NCBI RefSeq assembly: GCF_963855985.1
Contig: NC_087092.1
Span: forward strand, 9,300,001 to 9,364,000
DNA from: Ostrinia nubilalis
Lineage: Eukaryota; Arthropoda; Insecta; Lepidoptera; Crambidae
DNA: 64,000 bases
Direction: 5' to 3'
In this document: positions 24,190 to 36,331 of the stretch, piece after piece
Layout: the number at the start of each line of letters is the position of its first letter
How positions within the stretch are numbered: position 1 is the first letter of the stretch
The notes under the pieces: model-generated
Seen by the model: only the letters and a program-made list of their open reading frames with translations
What the model was told of the DNA's origin: nothing
Databases searched by the model: none
Program-made: the position numbers and the translations under genes

Positions 24190-26635
24190 TAAATAAGTAA
24201 ACTATTTCATCTTTTTCGTTAGAACTGTCGAGTAGCAATTAATACCTCTATAAGTTAAACCTGTGGTTTGAACCCGCTAAGTACGTTGAGGTCGAGGCAC
24301 CTACTGTATACTTGAATGTAGATCAGACAAACATGTGTTAGTGTGTGTATCAAAGCCAATAAATTTAGAGTTGTTGGCACAAGTGCATCAGTAAAACTTG
24401 TAACGATTTTCAGATAATTTCACAACCTTTGCAACTTTTTTTACGCGCCACAAAACTAGGGACAAACTAAATCAAAATCAAAATTATCTTTATTTGTTTA
24501 GACTAATTAAATTAGCCTACTTGCAAATCGTCAAATGCTCTTAAGGAGCCTATACAGGTCTCATTCTTTTTTTGCCCTACCAGCGCTTCGAGAGAAACAT
24601 TTGGCAACAAACACTTTTGTTTCCAAAACATGCAACATTTCAGTATACCTACTAATTAGAAAAAAAACAGTCAATTAGAATGTAGATTCTAGGTACAAGC
24701 GATATGGTATACCAAAATGAGTTAATGTACTTAAATATGGCATTGCAATAATTTTAATGAAAATAAAATTACTTGAATGGAAAATTTGCTTTCTTTCCTA
24801 CCTATATTTGTACACACTTTATTTTTATAACGCATAAAATCATAATACTTACTACTGCTTAAAAAATCCTTGTTTATTATGATATACCTACATAGCATAA
24901 TAATGTTGTAAGTAGATAAGCTTTCCATATTTATTACGAGTATTAGATAGTAACAAAACCGAATGACATTAATTTTGGTAAACTGCCTGGTTACTGTACT
25001 TTTTAAGTAGGAATCAAAATTTTGTATTATTTATTATAAACCTACTTTATTTAACAACATTTGTAGTACAAAAGGCGAACTTCTTGCCTTAAGGCATTAT
25101 CTTCCAGACAAGGCATCCTTAATTCATTTTAGTTGTGTTAGAATTAAGCGTCAGAATTTATTTTTGAAACGCCAATATATTTTTAAAATCAACGTTTATA
25201 ACTGGTATGTAGGTATAATATTATCTCTTAAGGTGATAATGGCGATCGGGTGTGGGATGTCGGGAAATCATACAAATGTACAAAATATCTTGTGGGTAGC
25301 AACCTATAAGGTCAGCCTTGCACCCACACGCACCATATAGGATTAGATTTAAAATTGTGTCTTGCGAAGAGTAAAAGGCTAACCGACTATATCTTTACAC
25401 AATCTAAACAACACTTTACACTTCAGACTACAAGGTTGACAATTCAGTAAATTTTATTCAAATGACTAAGTTATTAATTCTTTAAAACTCGGTTTGCAAC
25501 ATTCACCTTTGCCTAAAGAGGCAAGCGGATTTTAGAACGGCTAGCAGTGGGCGACAGTTAACGTGCATAGAATACTTGCTATATTTGCGATCTCAGTAGA
25601 GAAGAGAGCATCAATAGCTGCTTTCTCATTTTTTACCTATTACCTATGTTCTTCTGACCAATAAATAACAATAAAAAATCTGCACCAAAATCGAATTCAT
25701 ATTTTCATTAGGTTAGGGAAAACAAAGAATCATTTTACGTAGGTACTTAAGTAAGGTAGGCATAAAATCTCTACAAAATAAGCCCCCTAAGCCTAAAATG
25801 CTTCTTTAAATTATTTAACGATAGGCAGATAGAGCCCGTGTGGATACTACGTCTGGGACATCTCCCACTCCACATTCAAAACCCCTGCGTAAGGTCAGTA
25901 AGCAAGGTGGCACTGCTTTTTTTTTTCGTCAGGAAATGCATGAAATTGCATACCCACTGGCCCGGGGGAACCAGTGGGTTATGTGAGGCTCTCCCTGCCT
26001 GATGGGCAGGGCCTACTCACTAAAACCTGACGGTGTACTCCCGAAGTCTTTGGGACGGAGCTGCGAGTTATTGTCCGAGCTAGACGGCCTAGACATTCTT
26101 TCGCGGCTCCGCCCCAGACTGTGGCTCGCTCTGTTGGTCTGAGCAAGCGACGACTGGCTTCAGGGGAGTAGTACCTCCCCTGTTCTTCGCTAACGGTGCG
26201 CGTGAACACATACGCGCGCCGCCGCCACGGAAAGGTGGCACTGCTGGGCTATCCTATGTGGTGCCTAAATGCCCATCTGCCCCTTGACTGACACACTACA
26301 ACTTTGTGCATTCCACCATAACCGTTGCTGGAGGGCTTCTGCAAGACCATGGAAACTCTTACATCTTACAAAGCTCCATAAAAAAAAATCCTTTTGGGGT
26401 TGGGACGCAGACGCTCCTGCCCTCGCCCTGTTTGATGGACACAGGACCTTTATTACCTACTGGTAGATATTATTAGCTAACCAACAAGTATTAGTAATAA
26501 CAAACAAGTAACTGGATGAAAAAAAGCAAGAGATTGTTTGTGCCGCTGCTTTGGGGAATGGGGATAGGATTTCGTCCAGCATTTAAATTAAGTAGGTAAG
26601 TAAATATAAATTAGTCCAAAAGTTATGGATTTTAT
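24190..26635. other. Intergenic DNA; retroelement tail at 24471 and GC-rich block at 25905-26240
   Basis: At 24471-24560 'AAATCAAAATCAAAATTATC' is followed by a block resembling a LINE 3' end in minus orientation. At 25905-26240 a GC-rich block with a T run at its start ('GGCCCGGGGGAACCAGTGGG') stands out and may be a truncated non-LTR element, class unknown. No host gene was recognised. Confidence 0.4.
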
Positions 26636-28598
26636 CCCTTTCAGACCTTACTTAAATAAGCGTGCGCATTGACTTAAAATAAAAATTTGCTTGGCAAAAT
26701 TTTGTTTTTCGGAACGAAATCGATACACGGCGATCGTGCGTATTATGATACTTTTAATAAAAAATATAGGACCCTCTTGCGGGCAGTTGGTCGCCGGACA
26801 GCGATTGTGAAAGATGTCAGAATTTTTAGGCGCGAACTCCCGGAGAGGTACGTATATAAAAAAATAGTATTTTGCTAGTATTGTTGTTAAAATGTTATAA
26901 ATTATAAAGTAAATATTGTATTCTAATAAAAAAATGAAAAACCATTAAAATAATTTATAGTATTGCTTACTTAAAACTAACTTAAATTTAATGCGCACTA
27001 TCGTAGCAGTTCGGTTTAAATTCATTTTTAAACGGAAAAAACGGCACGCTCGTACGTATTGTTTTTTTGGATATTTAATTCAAATAGTAGTCATTTTTTA
27101 ATTTAACTCTTTGATGTAGCAGTTTAATTATCAGAAAACATTATCTTATGCTTATTAGGTGATGAAAATGACTCAGATATTTAAAAAAATCCAAACGAAA
27201 GCTACTTTCTGCACCATTTAGATCAAAAGAAGGAAATAGTATGAAATGAAGTTATTTTATGCCAGCAATCCATTGATTTGGCTAGATCTAAGCCTGGAGA
27301 GCCATCAGGGAGTACCAGTAGTGCTCAATTCTCCGCAAAAGTAACTTTACCATGTATTACGCCAATTGAAGAGAGAAAAGGGCTAGGATATGGAGGCAAA
27401 GGGCATATCTGTAAAATAAATGAAAGATATTGATAGATAATCAAACTATTCGACTGTACAGACTCCAATGAAGTACTTTGGAAACTTCCTTGGCCATAAT
27501 TTTATAGACTAGGAGCCAAATGCTTCAATAACTACTACTTGAGAAAAACTGGGCGAGCCGTTAATACCTCCGCTGATAAAATGTTTGGTATGCTTTCATA
27601 CATGGATTTTTTTCTTTCCCCAGTTGTATCTGTTCTGGTGACTAAATATACGATAAGTAGTCATAGGTGACATTCTGAAGACGTTAGGATTCGCAACGTG
27701 GCGAAGCCAATTGAATTTTGTTCCCTATGACCATCCCACTTCCCTAGAGGACATACCTTTTGTGGAAAGTACAGCCTTCAAAGTCTTGTAAGCTTGTCAG
27801 AAAATGGATAGAGTGTCTAATAGTTACTAAATAGATGAGTAACTTTTATATAATGAGTATATTATGTTACTGACAGATGCAGGTTGTAAGAAATGAATCT
27901 TGCTCTGTTTGGCTTTTAACAGCTGGAAGACTGATGCTTGATTTCAGTATTTATTTGGATGCAAGTACAGCTTTTGCTGAGTAAGAGCAGGATGTTGGTG
28001 CATTAGTAATTTTGTATACTTAAGCAGTTCCTCCATACAGATTTATATACTTCGACAGGTTTTTCACCAGCGTCAGTCATGTTAATAGAAATTTGACAGC
28101 GATTGCCTTTGATTGGCACTAGCACCATTATGATGAATGGTATTTTTCAACAAAAAACGTTAAATTTCATGTCTGACCATAAGATGAAAAGAGGAGAGTC
28201 AGAATAATTCGTGTTTGATGACTTGGCTCTCTTAAAATGGAAATACAACACATTTGTTATGATAATCTCTAACTGTTCCACCAGGAGCTCATAACACTTC
28301 AAGGGTCATGAGTTGGAATGGTTTTATTCAAGTAAAAGCTGATTATTATTAAATTTTAATAATAATATCCAAAAAAGTGGGTCTTTTCTTATAGATTTCC
28401 TCTAATTTATTAATTATGCACGAGCGTGCGTATAGTGCACTTAGTCCTAACCCGCACGATAGTGCAGGTACTTTTCTGAAAAATTGGAAAGTCGAAAAAT
28501 TTTTATATTATTTTTCTTGTCTTCCTTATGGACCAAATGTTACATAAAATCCGAGAAAACATAAATTTTGTAGAAAAAAATTTTCAGGTCTGAAAGGG
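26636..28598 (+). mobile_element. Decayed piggyBac-type transposon
   Basis: Inverse ends CCCTTTCAGACCT and AGGTCTGAAAGGG are flanked on both sides by TTAT (26632-26635, 28599-28602), a variant of the TTAA target of piggyBac. The interior carries broken transposase (see 27125-28420). Subterminal regions share the word 'GTGCGTAT' near CG-rich palindromes ('CGATCGTGCG', 'CACGAGCGTGCG'). The 1.96-kb length is close to that of piggyBac elements. It ends about 540 bp upstream of the TMEM11 homologue's start codon. Confidence 0.75.
27125..28420 (+). pseudogene. Broken piggyBac transposase
   Basis: No single open frame survives, but patches in changing + frames match the order of a piggyBac transposase. 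There is an acidic start (DENDSD near 27165), then a segment like the 'DFSIYL' motif near 27940, then YFDRFFTS near 28047-28070, matching the family's FDNFFTS region, and KMKRGESE then ALLKWKYNTFVM near 28185-28260, matching the conserved 'RG...KWxDN' region. Many stops and shifts separate them. The element is dead. Identification rests on motif order read by eye. Confidence 0.65.
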
Positions 28599-28602
28599 TT
28601 AT

Positions 28603-29141
28603 ACCAAGTACCTATAGTCCTAACTAACTAAGTATAGTACACCCTGTAAATATAAAGGAGTGAAATATTTCTTACTTCTAGCTTGCTTGAATTTAGTTAG
28701 AAACTATATCAAGATGCAGTGCACGCTAACCTTAACAATAAGTACTATTATGCTTTATTTGTAGGTATATTGATATGGGAATAATCGTGTTATTTAAGAC
28801 TTTAAATGTGTGTGGGTGTACGGAGCATTTAACAATTAAATTCACATTTATCTTTTCTTCAAATTCTACACGTATTTTTTTTATATTTGCTGCCTTTTTC
28901 TCGGTTCTGCTTTCATTATCTTAACTCTCACAAAATTTTGTTAATATAAAAAAAATCACCACTTTTTTACAGCTTAAACTTTTTTTAAATATTTGATTGA
29001 TTTTAACGATAGTTAACTTTAAATACACTTTTATAAAAGGTGTATATCAAAAAACAATCGATAATGTTTCACATCCCTACTTTATTTGTAAAGATCTTTC
29101 TTGTCATCCTAAAATTGTCTATGCCCTTGTCTTTAGCTAAA
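28603..29141. other. Upstream region of the TMEM11 homologue
   Basis: AT-rich DNA between the piggyBac remnant and the start codon. It probably contains the promoter and 5' UTR. A possible splice acceptor (TTGTCTTTAG) ends at 29135, just before the ATG, so the first coding exon may be preceded by a UTR intron. No TATA box is clear. Confidence 0.4.
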
Positions 29142-29923
29142 ATGGCAGGTGATGAAACTGACAGGTTAGTAAATATTGATGAATTGTTAATTTTTCGTTT
29201 ATTTTCTATTCTACTAAAGTAATTTACCTATTTTTTATTTAATTCTACCATACTCTATTAGAATGAGAAATTCTTTGTTAATAATTATGCATGGTGTGTA
29301 TGTTGCAGTGATCTGAAACCATCGAGTGTTGCGATTATTAGAGAAGTCTACGACAGTGAAAATGCCCACATCAAGTTTGAAATGGAACTGGAAAGAGCAC
29401 TTGAGGCCGGCGTGAGAGTAATCGTAATAGAACCTGAACCTCTTGGTGAAGAAACAGCACGCTGGATATATGTTGGAAACCTCTTACATAAAGTTTCTGT
29501 TTACAGTGGACTCTGCAGCATTGCGTCAGGTATAATAATATATTGACTTCTATTATCATATAACAGATAGTTTAATGAACTCTAATGTAAACCTACTTTT
29601 TAACGAAAGCAAAAGAATTAAGGAAAATTTTATATTTTCTAGGTTTGACCTGGAGTACTTTGGCTTGTGCACCATTTGGTATTGTGTCAGTGTTATGTGC
29701 TGGATGCTACACACTGTCATGGCAATGGGACCCTTGCTGCAAATACCAAGAAGAAAAAGATCGTCGGCATCTAGCAACTTTGCCAGTTTTAAGTGACCTC
29801 ACATCTGCATCACCTGTTGTACTTGTACACACAGATAATAGAAGAAAAATTATACTACATAGTACTGTATCCATAGCTGCAGCTGGTATTTGCTTGTGGA
29901 GACTATACAACATATTCAAATAA
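29142..29923 (+). CDS. PMI: TMEM11 / PMI homologue, mitochondrial inner-membrane protein
   Basis: Three exons: 29142-29164, 29309-29529 and 29643-29923, all with GT/AG borders, give a protein of 174 residues. TMEM11 (Pantagruelian mitochondrion I in flies) sits in the mitochondrial inner membrane, associates with MICOS and shapes cristae. Family motifs visible are IVIEPEPLGEETARWIYVGN (residues about 49-68), a two-pass hydrophobic region (about 72-115), YTLSWQWDPCCKYQ near 115, and LTSASPVVLVHTDNRRK followed by a last hydrophobic stretch (about 150-170). Human TMEM11 has 192 residues, so this is near full length. The start at 29142 has a good context (AAAATGG). Earlier in-frame ATGs at about 29064 and 29120 exist, so the N-terminus is not certain. 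No mutations break the frame. Confidence 0.92.
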
Positions 29924-30228
29924 TGAATAGCATAATTAAATATTACAAAAAACCTTATTGTTCTCAAATATCTTTGCTTAGAAGACTACAATTTTATTAT
30001 TTGTGCTTTACTAAACATTGTTTATGTAGAAAGATACTGTAATACTTGCCTAGTATGCAGAAAATGTAAAAAATGTTATAAAAATATTATTGAATAGTAG
30101 AATTAGAACAAGCCTGTACAAAGGATAATTTTCTTTATATTATTATAAGGAGCTTTTAGTTAAGTGTTAGTGTGTTAGTAATATTTGTTCGAAGATTCTG
30201 TTATGATAATAATTGTGACTGTAATGAA

Positions 30229-30234
30229 AATAAA
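30229..30234 (+). other. Polyadenylation signal of the TMEM11 homologue
   Basis: AATAAA lies about 305 bp after the stop codon, in a context (GAAAATAAAAAAAG) followed by T-rich sequence. It is the first canonical hexamer that fits a 3' UTR of ordinary length. Confidence 0.55.
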
Positions 30235-30712
30235 AAAAGTATTTATTTAATATAATTCTTTTATTTATTTTATTCATAAATATATATAACTAAATGAACC
30301 ATTATAAAACAAAAAAATACCCCAACTACACTACAAGTGATAACTATAATGCTTATATGTAATTTGCCTATTTACTAATAATGGCTGTTTATTTTCATGC
30401 AAGCTTATCAACTCCACGGCAACTATTGATGTATTTTTTAAATAATTAATTTATTGCATTGCCACAATATTACACCATATCCAGTCACATTAATCAGTTA
30501 ACATCTCTAATAAGTATGGTATGGGAAAATTCCACACCCTGATAATAGAAGCAAATAGTTTTATAGACACAAAGACCCAATATACATAATTATTAAAGAT
30601 AGATCAACAACAAGTTCACATCTTGTGTGTTGAAGAGAGGCAAAGAAAGATTGTCTTATGAAACATCTAAGCACGCTGAAAATTATAAATAACTTGAAAT
30701 TGACAAAATCGA

Positions 30713-30790
30713 ACTGCCTAAGGCGGGAATCGAACCCACGACCTTTCGCTTGCCGGGCAACTGCTTTTCTATCTGAGCTACTTAAACACT
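30713..30790 (-). repeat. tRNA-like sequence, probably a SINE head or tRNA pseudogene
   Basis: On the minus strand the stretch contains an A-box-like TAGCTCAGATAG, then a B box GGTTCGATTCC in GTGGGTTCGATTCCCGCC. The acceptor ends do not pair convincingly and the D-arm is abnormal, so a functional tRNA gene is unlikely. Confidence 0.5.
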
Positions 30791-31477
30791 GGATGAATTC
30801 ATCGAAATTTTCAAGGGTAGGTACTATGCTGTTACGGCCAGTGTTCGTTTCATCAACGTCATGATAAAGTGATACACTAGATGTACTAGAATAAATAATT
30901 TAAAGTTTTAAACCCCTCATAGAAAACCTGTTTACGACATAGGTATAAGGCAAACAAATAATTTAAAATTTTCAGTGCTTCGTTTGGAGGTGTTATCCTC
31001 CGGCTTCAGTCAAAGTTTAACTGGTTTAACTACATACACACAACCTTACAAATGATTACAAGAACGACCGCATCCTTTTTTCAAATAGCGAGCTAACTTT
31101 GTTCAAGAAGACTAACAAGCACAAATTGACACATGCATGTTATGTAACTTAGGGTATAAGATTTGTTTGTCCTATGATTACATGGAATTAAGAGGTCAAA
31201 AATTTAAAACGTAATATTTATTCTAATTCAAGGTACATAACACTTTCAACTTCTTTAAATAAGAACTAACAGATACCTACTTTACGAAAATAAACAGAAA
31301 GTAAATAATTTAAAAAGACATCATTTAAAACTTCGAAAAAGCAACTATCACAGGTGTGAAAACGATCACGAACTTTCGCTTGCTGAGGAACTGCGAAGTT
31401 GACTACAAGTCATCGCCTCCCAAAAGTTCCCAGGGAGTACATAATATGATACTTTACAGACTCAACCATCATATTTT
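30791..31477. other. Intergenic DNA, nothing recognised
   Basis: AT-rich sequence between the tRNA-like fragment and the hAT element, with no supported feature. Confidence 0.45.
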
Positions 31478-31485
31478 ATCTAGAG

Positions 31486-32171
31486 CAGTCTTTCCCAAAG
31501 TGGGCGATAACGCCCCCTTGTGGGCGCTGCAGGCTTAAAGGGGGCGGTAAGAGACCCCGGAAAAAAATCGGGGCATTGTGTAGAGGCTTGAGAGGCGATT
31601 TATAATATCATCTACTAGGAGCAGTGTTGCCAGTCGGGTCTAGTCAGAAATTACCAGAAATATAAAAAAAAAGTAACCTTTTTGAATAAAAAGTAACCTT
31701 CATACGGGGGGGGGGGGTGCGGAGCGATGATTGTGTAAGGTTGTTCATGGATGGAAAATGAAATGAATACAATTGATAAAAACGTTTCATGGATTTGCGT
31801 TTTATTATCGAAAAACATTCGCTAAAACTCATTTTTTTTAACAAATAATAAATCAAATTCAAGTTTAAATGCACTTTATGACATAATTTTTAAATTGTCA
31901 CTATTAATATTTTTTACTGAATAACCTGTAAAGTTAATTCTACAATTTCTGAAAAATCACCTAAAAGTAACCTTTTCATTAGTGTAACCTAAAAGTAACC
32001 ACAGCAGTTCAAAAGTAACCTAAAAGGTTACAAAAGTAACCTTCTGGCAACACTGACTAGGAGGACTCTTAGACACCGACTGAGCACTCGACTCTTGACC
32101 ACAAAAATGTGGGCGCTAAAAAAGAATGTATTCTCAGTGGGCAGTAGACCAAATAAGTTTGGGAACCGCTG
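31486..32171. mobile_element. hAT-type non-autonomous element (outer)
   Basis: Exact 8-bp target duplication ATCTAGAG at 31478-31485 and 32172-32179. Inverse ends are CAGTCTTTCCCAAAGTGGGC and AAGTTTGGGAACCGCTG, of the CAG..TTCCCAAA type common among hAT elements. Without the nested insertion the element would be about 244 bp. It contains a second, complete hAT insertion. Confidence 0.9.
31622..32055. mobile_element. hAT-type MITE nested in another hAT
   Basis: Exact 8-bp target duplication ACTAGGAG (31614-31621, 32056-32063) and perfect 12-bp inverse ends CAGTGTTGCCAG / CTGGCAACACTG. The 434-bp body has many copies of AAAAGTAACCT close to both ends, which look like subterminal transposase-binding repeats. 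No coding capacity. Confidence 0.92.
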
Positions 32172-32179
32172 ATCTAGAG

Positions 32180-33247
32180 GATATAACTGCCCTTTGGCCC
32201 AAGAACGAACTTAAAAAAAAGTACGTAATACATTATCAAACAACAACTCATAAGTATGTCCATAATACAGGGTGGAATTTTTCAATTCCACCTGGAGGGA
32301 AAGTACCCTTAATATTGAAGATAGAAAATTTTACTCAAAGAAAACATTCCTTTATTTTTTTAAAGAAAGAGAACTGCATTCAAAGATTTTTGATTTTTTT
32401 TCGAAAATTTCCCACCATACCATAATAATATTTTCTGTAAATAATTACAATAATGTCAGATTTCTTGGTTTTCCTTTCATTTAAATTATCAAGTTTGTTT
32501 GAGAGATTTCATCATTATACTTAACCCTAACGATCGATGCAATAAAAATACAGGTGTAATTTTAACATTTTTTAGTTGGTTCGATTCCCGGGTGTAGCAA
32601 GCTAATTTTTGGAAATCTTTGAATGCAGTTTCAATGAGTAAAAATTCTACTCAAGCGTGACGTATCGCGCTATTTCAACTCGATGTAGCACTGTTATTAT
32701 TGAATTATGAAAGAAAATAAAAAATATGAGTCTAATATTTTCTAATTATCTGTCTGACGGACAAATAATTGAAATTTGTCCTCTAGCCTATTGCGCGCGC
32801 GCTGTTAATACGTTGTATGTCATTTTCATTTTCTTGACGAAAGAAATAAAGTAGGTACACCTAGGTATCGTACAATTTCAGGGGGCCCAGACAAGTAACT
32901 TTCGGTTAATATCGAAATCGATTCGAGAGCGCAGTTACCCTTCTTCTAACAAAATTACAACTGTCACGTTTGTAACTTGGTCTAGGCACTTAGCTACCGT
33001 TAGTTATCTCTTACACTTATTTACGACAGAAAGAGTTATCACGACTTTCCATCTTGAATAAGTATTGTTTTTTTAATTAATAAATAATGTATAATAATAA
33101 ATGTCTTTCATATAATTGTATCTGCAGAATAATATTGATCAATGTTGAAGGACATTAAAATTGCATCATCAATCTTATTCTTTGAATGAAACTTCTAAAT
33201 CTAGTCATTATTAATCAGTCCTCTCGTAAAATATTTGTAAGCCACGC
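32180..33247. other. 3' flank of the DHRS7B-like gene; small hairpin at 32271-32293
   Basis: Contains a short hairpin (GGTGGAATTTTTCAATTCCACC) and an isolated B-box-like GGTTCGATTCCCGGG at about 32578. The 3' UTR of the minus-strand gene should lie in the upper part of this stretch. No coding sequence was recognised. Confidence 0.4.
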
Positions 33248-35743
33248 CTACTTTACAGTCAATTTAGTAGGCTCTGCCCTTTTTGCCATCAAATAATGAT
33301 AAATAGAGGGAGCAAAATGTCTAATGAAAACAGCAAATTTAGGTACAAATTGACTAACAACAAGGTCGTTTTCTTTTTTCACCACTGAATCCAAAATCTT
33401 CTCAGCAGTGTACTGTGGAGTAAGCCCACTTGCAGTGGCGGCATCCATAACTGAAAAAAGAGATAATTATGTTATGACATTATGATATCAAATAAAAAAA
33501 TAGGAAAACAGTTTTCTTAGGTACCTAAACTAGCATGTATCACTGTGACTTATCATCTTATCCTACTAACATCAATTGTGGATTGACAGAACGGATTTTG
33601 ATGAAACTTTACAGTATTATTGTTTTTTTTACAACAGAATAACTTATGAGTATACAATCTATAACAATATTGAATCAATTGGTCAAATTACAATTTTATT
33701 ATAAGTGTCAAGTAAGTTAGTTGTTCTATGATAAGCTGAATTTCACTCACTTCATTCAAGGTGTACAAAGAATATGAAGGTTATAGATTTTTTTGCATGT
33801 TTAAAATACATCACATCACTAGTACAACTTTGAGCAATGTACATTTATAATTATCATACCTACACATGCTGTTTGTTCAGAATTTTTTATGTTTTTTGTT
33901 TGTGATTTCAAATACATAAGATATTAGGCATGTAACAAGTAGGTTAGGTATGACTGATGAACTGAAATTATTAACATATTTTGAATTTAATTTTTTATTT
34001 ATGTACCTAATGTATTTAGTTTGGATAATATGTTGTAGGTAGTTAAAGCTTATTATTTTCATTTTGTTGTATTTATTCACTCACCATAGTATAAAAATAT
34101 ATTTTTAATGAAAATAATTATGGTTTTCCTGAACCAAAATAACAAATTAATAGTGAATCACAATGTGTGGTTTTATGTACAGATAATTTGGGAATGGTAT
34201 GATTTCTGTTACCTCCATGTTTTTCCCCACTGGAAGTCAAAGCATTCAATGACACAGCAGTTATAATGTAGCCGGGGCTGACCATTGTAACATTTACGTT
34301 ATGCTGGTACATTTCGGCACGCAGGGAGTCTCCAAATGCTTGGATGGCATGTTTAGTTGCTGCATATGCTGCTCGGTCAGGAATAGCAATAAGTCCCTGT
34401 ATTGAACTTATAAAGACGATATGTCCGCTCCTGTTTTCCACCATTTTGGGTAGCACAGCTAAAAAGCATAAAATATAATTAAGTTACATGTAAATCTGAT
34501 CAGAAAACTGTCTTTAATTATTTAGTGCCATTAAGAAAATGTTACCTTTAGTTAGTGCTACAGATCCAAAATAGTTAACATTCATAATTTGTTGGTACAC
34601 ATCCATTTTTGAATGTAATATGTTTCCACGGTAGGATATTCCTCCATTGTTTATCAAAATATCAACAGTACCACATGCATTGTACACCTTTTTACTGAAG
34701 TCCTCAATATGATCAAGATCGCCAAGATCCAGTTCAATGCATACAGGCTCTAGGGTAGGAACAGCCTGGAAAATTGCATTAATTCTATATTAATAAATAA
34801 AATTTATCAATATGTTATAAAAAAACAGATATCATTTTTATATTATTTCATTTTTGTAACACAATGAGATATTACTAGAAAGAACTACTTGGCTTATAGC
34901 ATAGTTTGTTTACATTTCGTAACTTTTATTTGACTGTTTTTTTTTTTGGTTTGGTAATAAAATATAATGTTCAGTTTCATACCAATTTCTTAGACTGCAG
35001 GTCGCCCTTAACCCTTTCAAGCTCAGTTTTGCGTCGAGCTGCCAATACTACTTTACTTCCTTGATCATAAAAGGCATGTGCCAATGCCTCTCCTATACCA
35101 GAGCTTGCACCAGTAATAACAACCACCTGGAAATAGTTAATATGATTATGCTATTTATGCATACAAATTCTATTATACTCAAGCTATCGATATAAAATAT
35201 TATTCGCGTTAAGGAGGTATATTTGTGATATTCTAGTGATAATTTCGAATTTAAGTGTTTAACAATCCAAAGTTCAAATATCCATAAGTCCAAGGCTAGT
35301 ACCACATTACAATGAAAATCCGTCGCGCATCTTAACACCTATAGGTAACGCCAATTCACTGAATTTAATTAATAACAATTACAATCAATTTTCCACATTA
35401 CTTATGTTAGGTGATGGCAAATTATATTAAATAACTACAGTGTACTACCTATTGCTATGTAATAAGCGTAAGAATTATAATAATACTTTTAATATAATGA
35501 ATTATGTTAGCGAATTTGCTATAACAACAATTTAATCTTTCGCGAGAAGGAGCGGCGCTGACCTATGGAACATTTAGCGGTCATTTCAAGACACAAACTT
35601 ACCTTTCCCCTTAACGCTGCACGTCTTCTTTTATCGGCTAATTTAGAAAATAAAGTATAAATGGCCATTCCTACTGATAAAGGTAAGCCTACATATTTAA
35701 AATACCAATTAGCTGATTGCCCATCAGCAAAAAGAAACTTCAT
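33248..35743 (-). CDS. DHRS7B-like short-chain dehydrogenase/reductase
   Basis: Five exons on the minus strand: 35743-35603, 35126-34983, 34765-34546, 34458-34213 and 33450-33248 (stop). All have GT/AG borders and phases agree, giving 317 residues. The N-terminus has a membrane-anchor-like stretch ([20 protein letters not shown], about 13-32). The Rossmann fold shows TGASSGIG (52-59), NNGG (134-137), the catalytic Ser in ISSIQG (near 187) and YAATK (Tyr200, Lys204). The family reduces carbonyl substrates with NAD(P)H; mammalian DHRS7B is the ER/peroxisomal acyl-DHAP reductase of ether-lipid synthesis. Length fits DHRS7B (about 325). All key residues are present, so it is probably active; the substrate is inferred. 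It could be another DHRS7-group member. Confidence 0.9.
33585..33680 (-). repeat. Fragment of a dispersed repeat in the last intron
   Basis: 'AACGGATTTTGATGAAACTT' followed by 'TACAGTATTATTG' matches the repeat at 45098-45302 in the same orientation. Only part of the family unit remains. Confidence 0.55.
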
Positions 35744-36108
35744 TTTTGTATTTGTGTAAACAAAAATATATCAAACGTAAGAGCAGTTTTATCTTGTTTA
35801 TTAAAATTAATACAGGTCTGATTTGTTTGTAGTTTTGTAAAAAAGACTTTAATTCTGCGTTGCTTACTCACAAACGTCCGCACGTCACGCGCTAAAAAAC
35901 AACTTTTCGCTAAAAAACAGGTTTTCCCGACAATTTATAGGTTATTCGTACGAGCGAGCACAGAACGACTGTCACCATAGAGAAAAGTAATACATAGGAA
36001 AGAAAAGTAATACATAGGAAATAGAGAACCCTCTCTGTCAAATTTTTGAGCCTACTAATTGACAGCCTGGTGTTAAATTCCCCGTACTTAACCTACGTAC
36101 GTAACGCT
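35744..36108. other. Upstream region of the DHRS7B-like gene
   Basis: The promoter should lie here. A direct repeat of 'GAAAAGTAATACATAGGAAA' type occurs at about 35982-36021. No clear core-promoter element was identified. Confidence 0.4.
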
Positions 36109-36184
36109 CACATACATACATAGTACACGCACACATACATACATAAAGTCCACGCACACATACACACAGTTCACGCACACATAG
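36109..36184. repeat. Imperfect CACATACATA / CACGCACACATA microsatellite
   Basis: Four near-repeats of roughly 25 bp built from ACATACATA and CACGCACACATA. Simple-sequence expansion. Confidence 0.75.
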
Positions 36185-36220
36185 GCCCTCATAACCTTCA
36201 AAGAATTATTGTTTTTATGA

Positions 36221-36331
36221 TGTACAAAGTAGAATTTTTTCAAATCCATTATTTTGAAAATATTTATCTTAATGGTGTACGTATTGTATTATTTTCAAAA
36301 CAATGGATTTGGAAAAATTCTACATTGCACA
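36221..36331. repeat. Inverted repeat, about 111 bp
   Basis: TGTACAAAGTAGAATTTTTT at the left is mirrored by AAAAATTCTACATTGCACA at the right, with 'CAAATCCATTATTTTGAAAA' and its inverse inside. Probably a small palindromic MITE. Confidence 0.7.

Noticed and set aside
30713..30790. Functional tRNA gene
   Set aside because: A and B boxes are present, but the acceptor stem does not pair and the D-arm is abnormal, so it was recorded as tRNA-derived repeat only.
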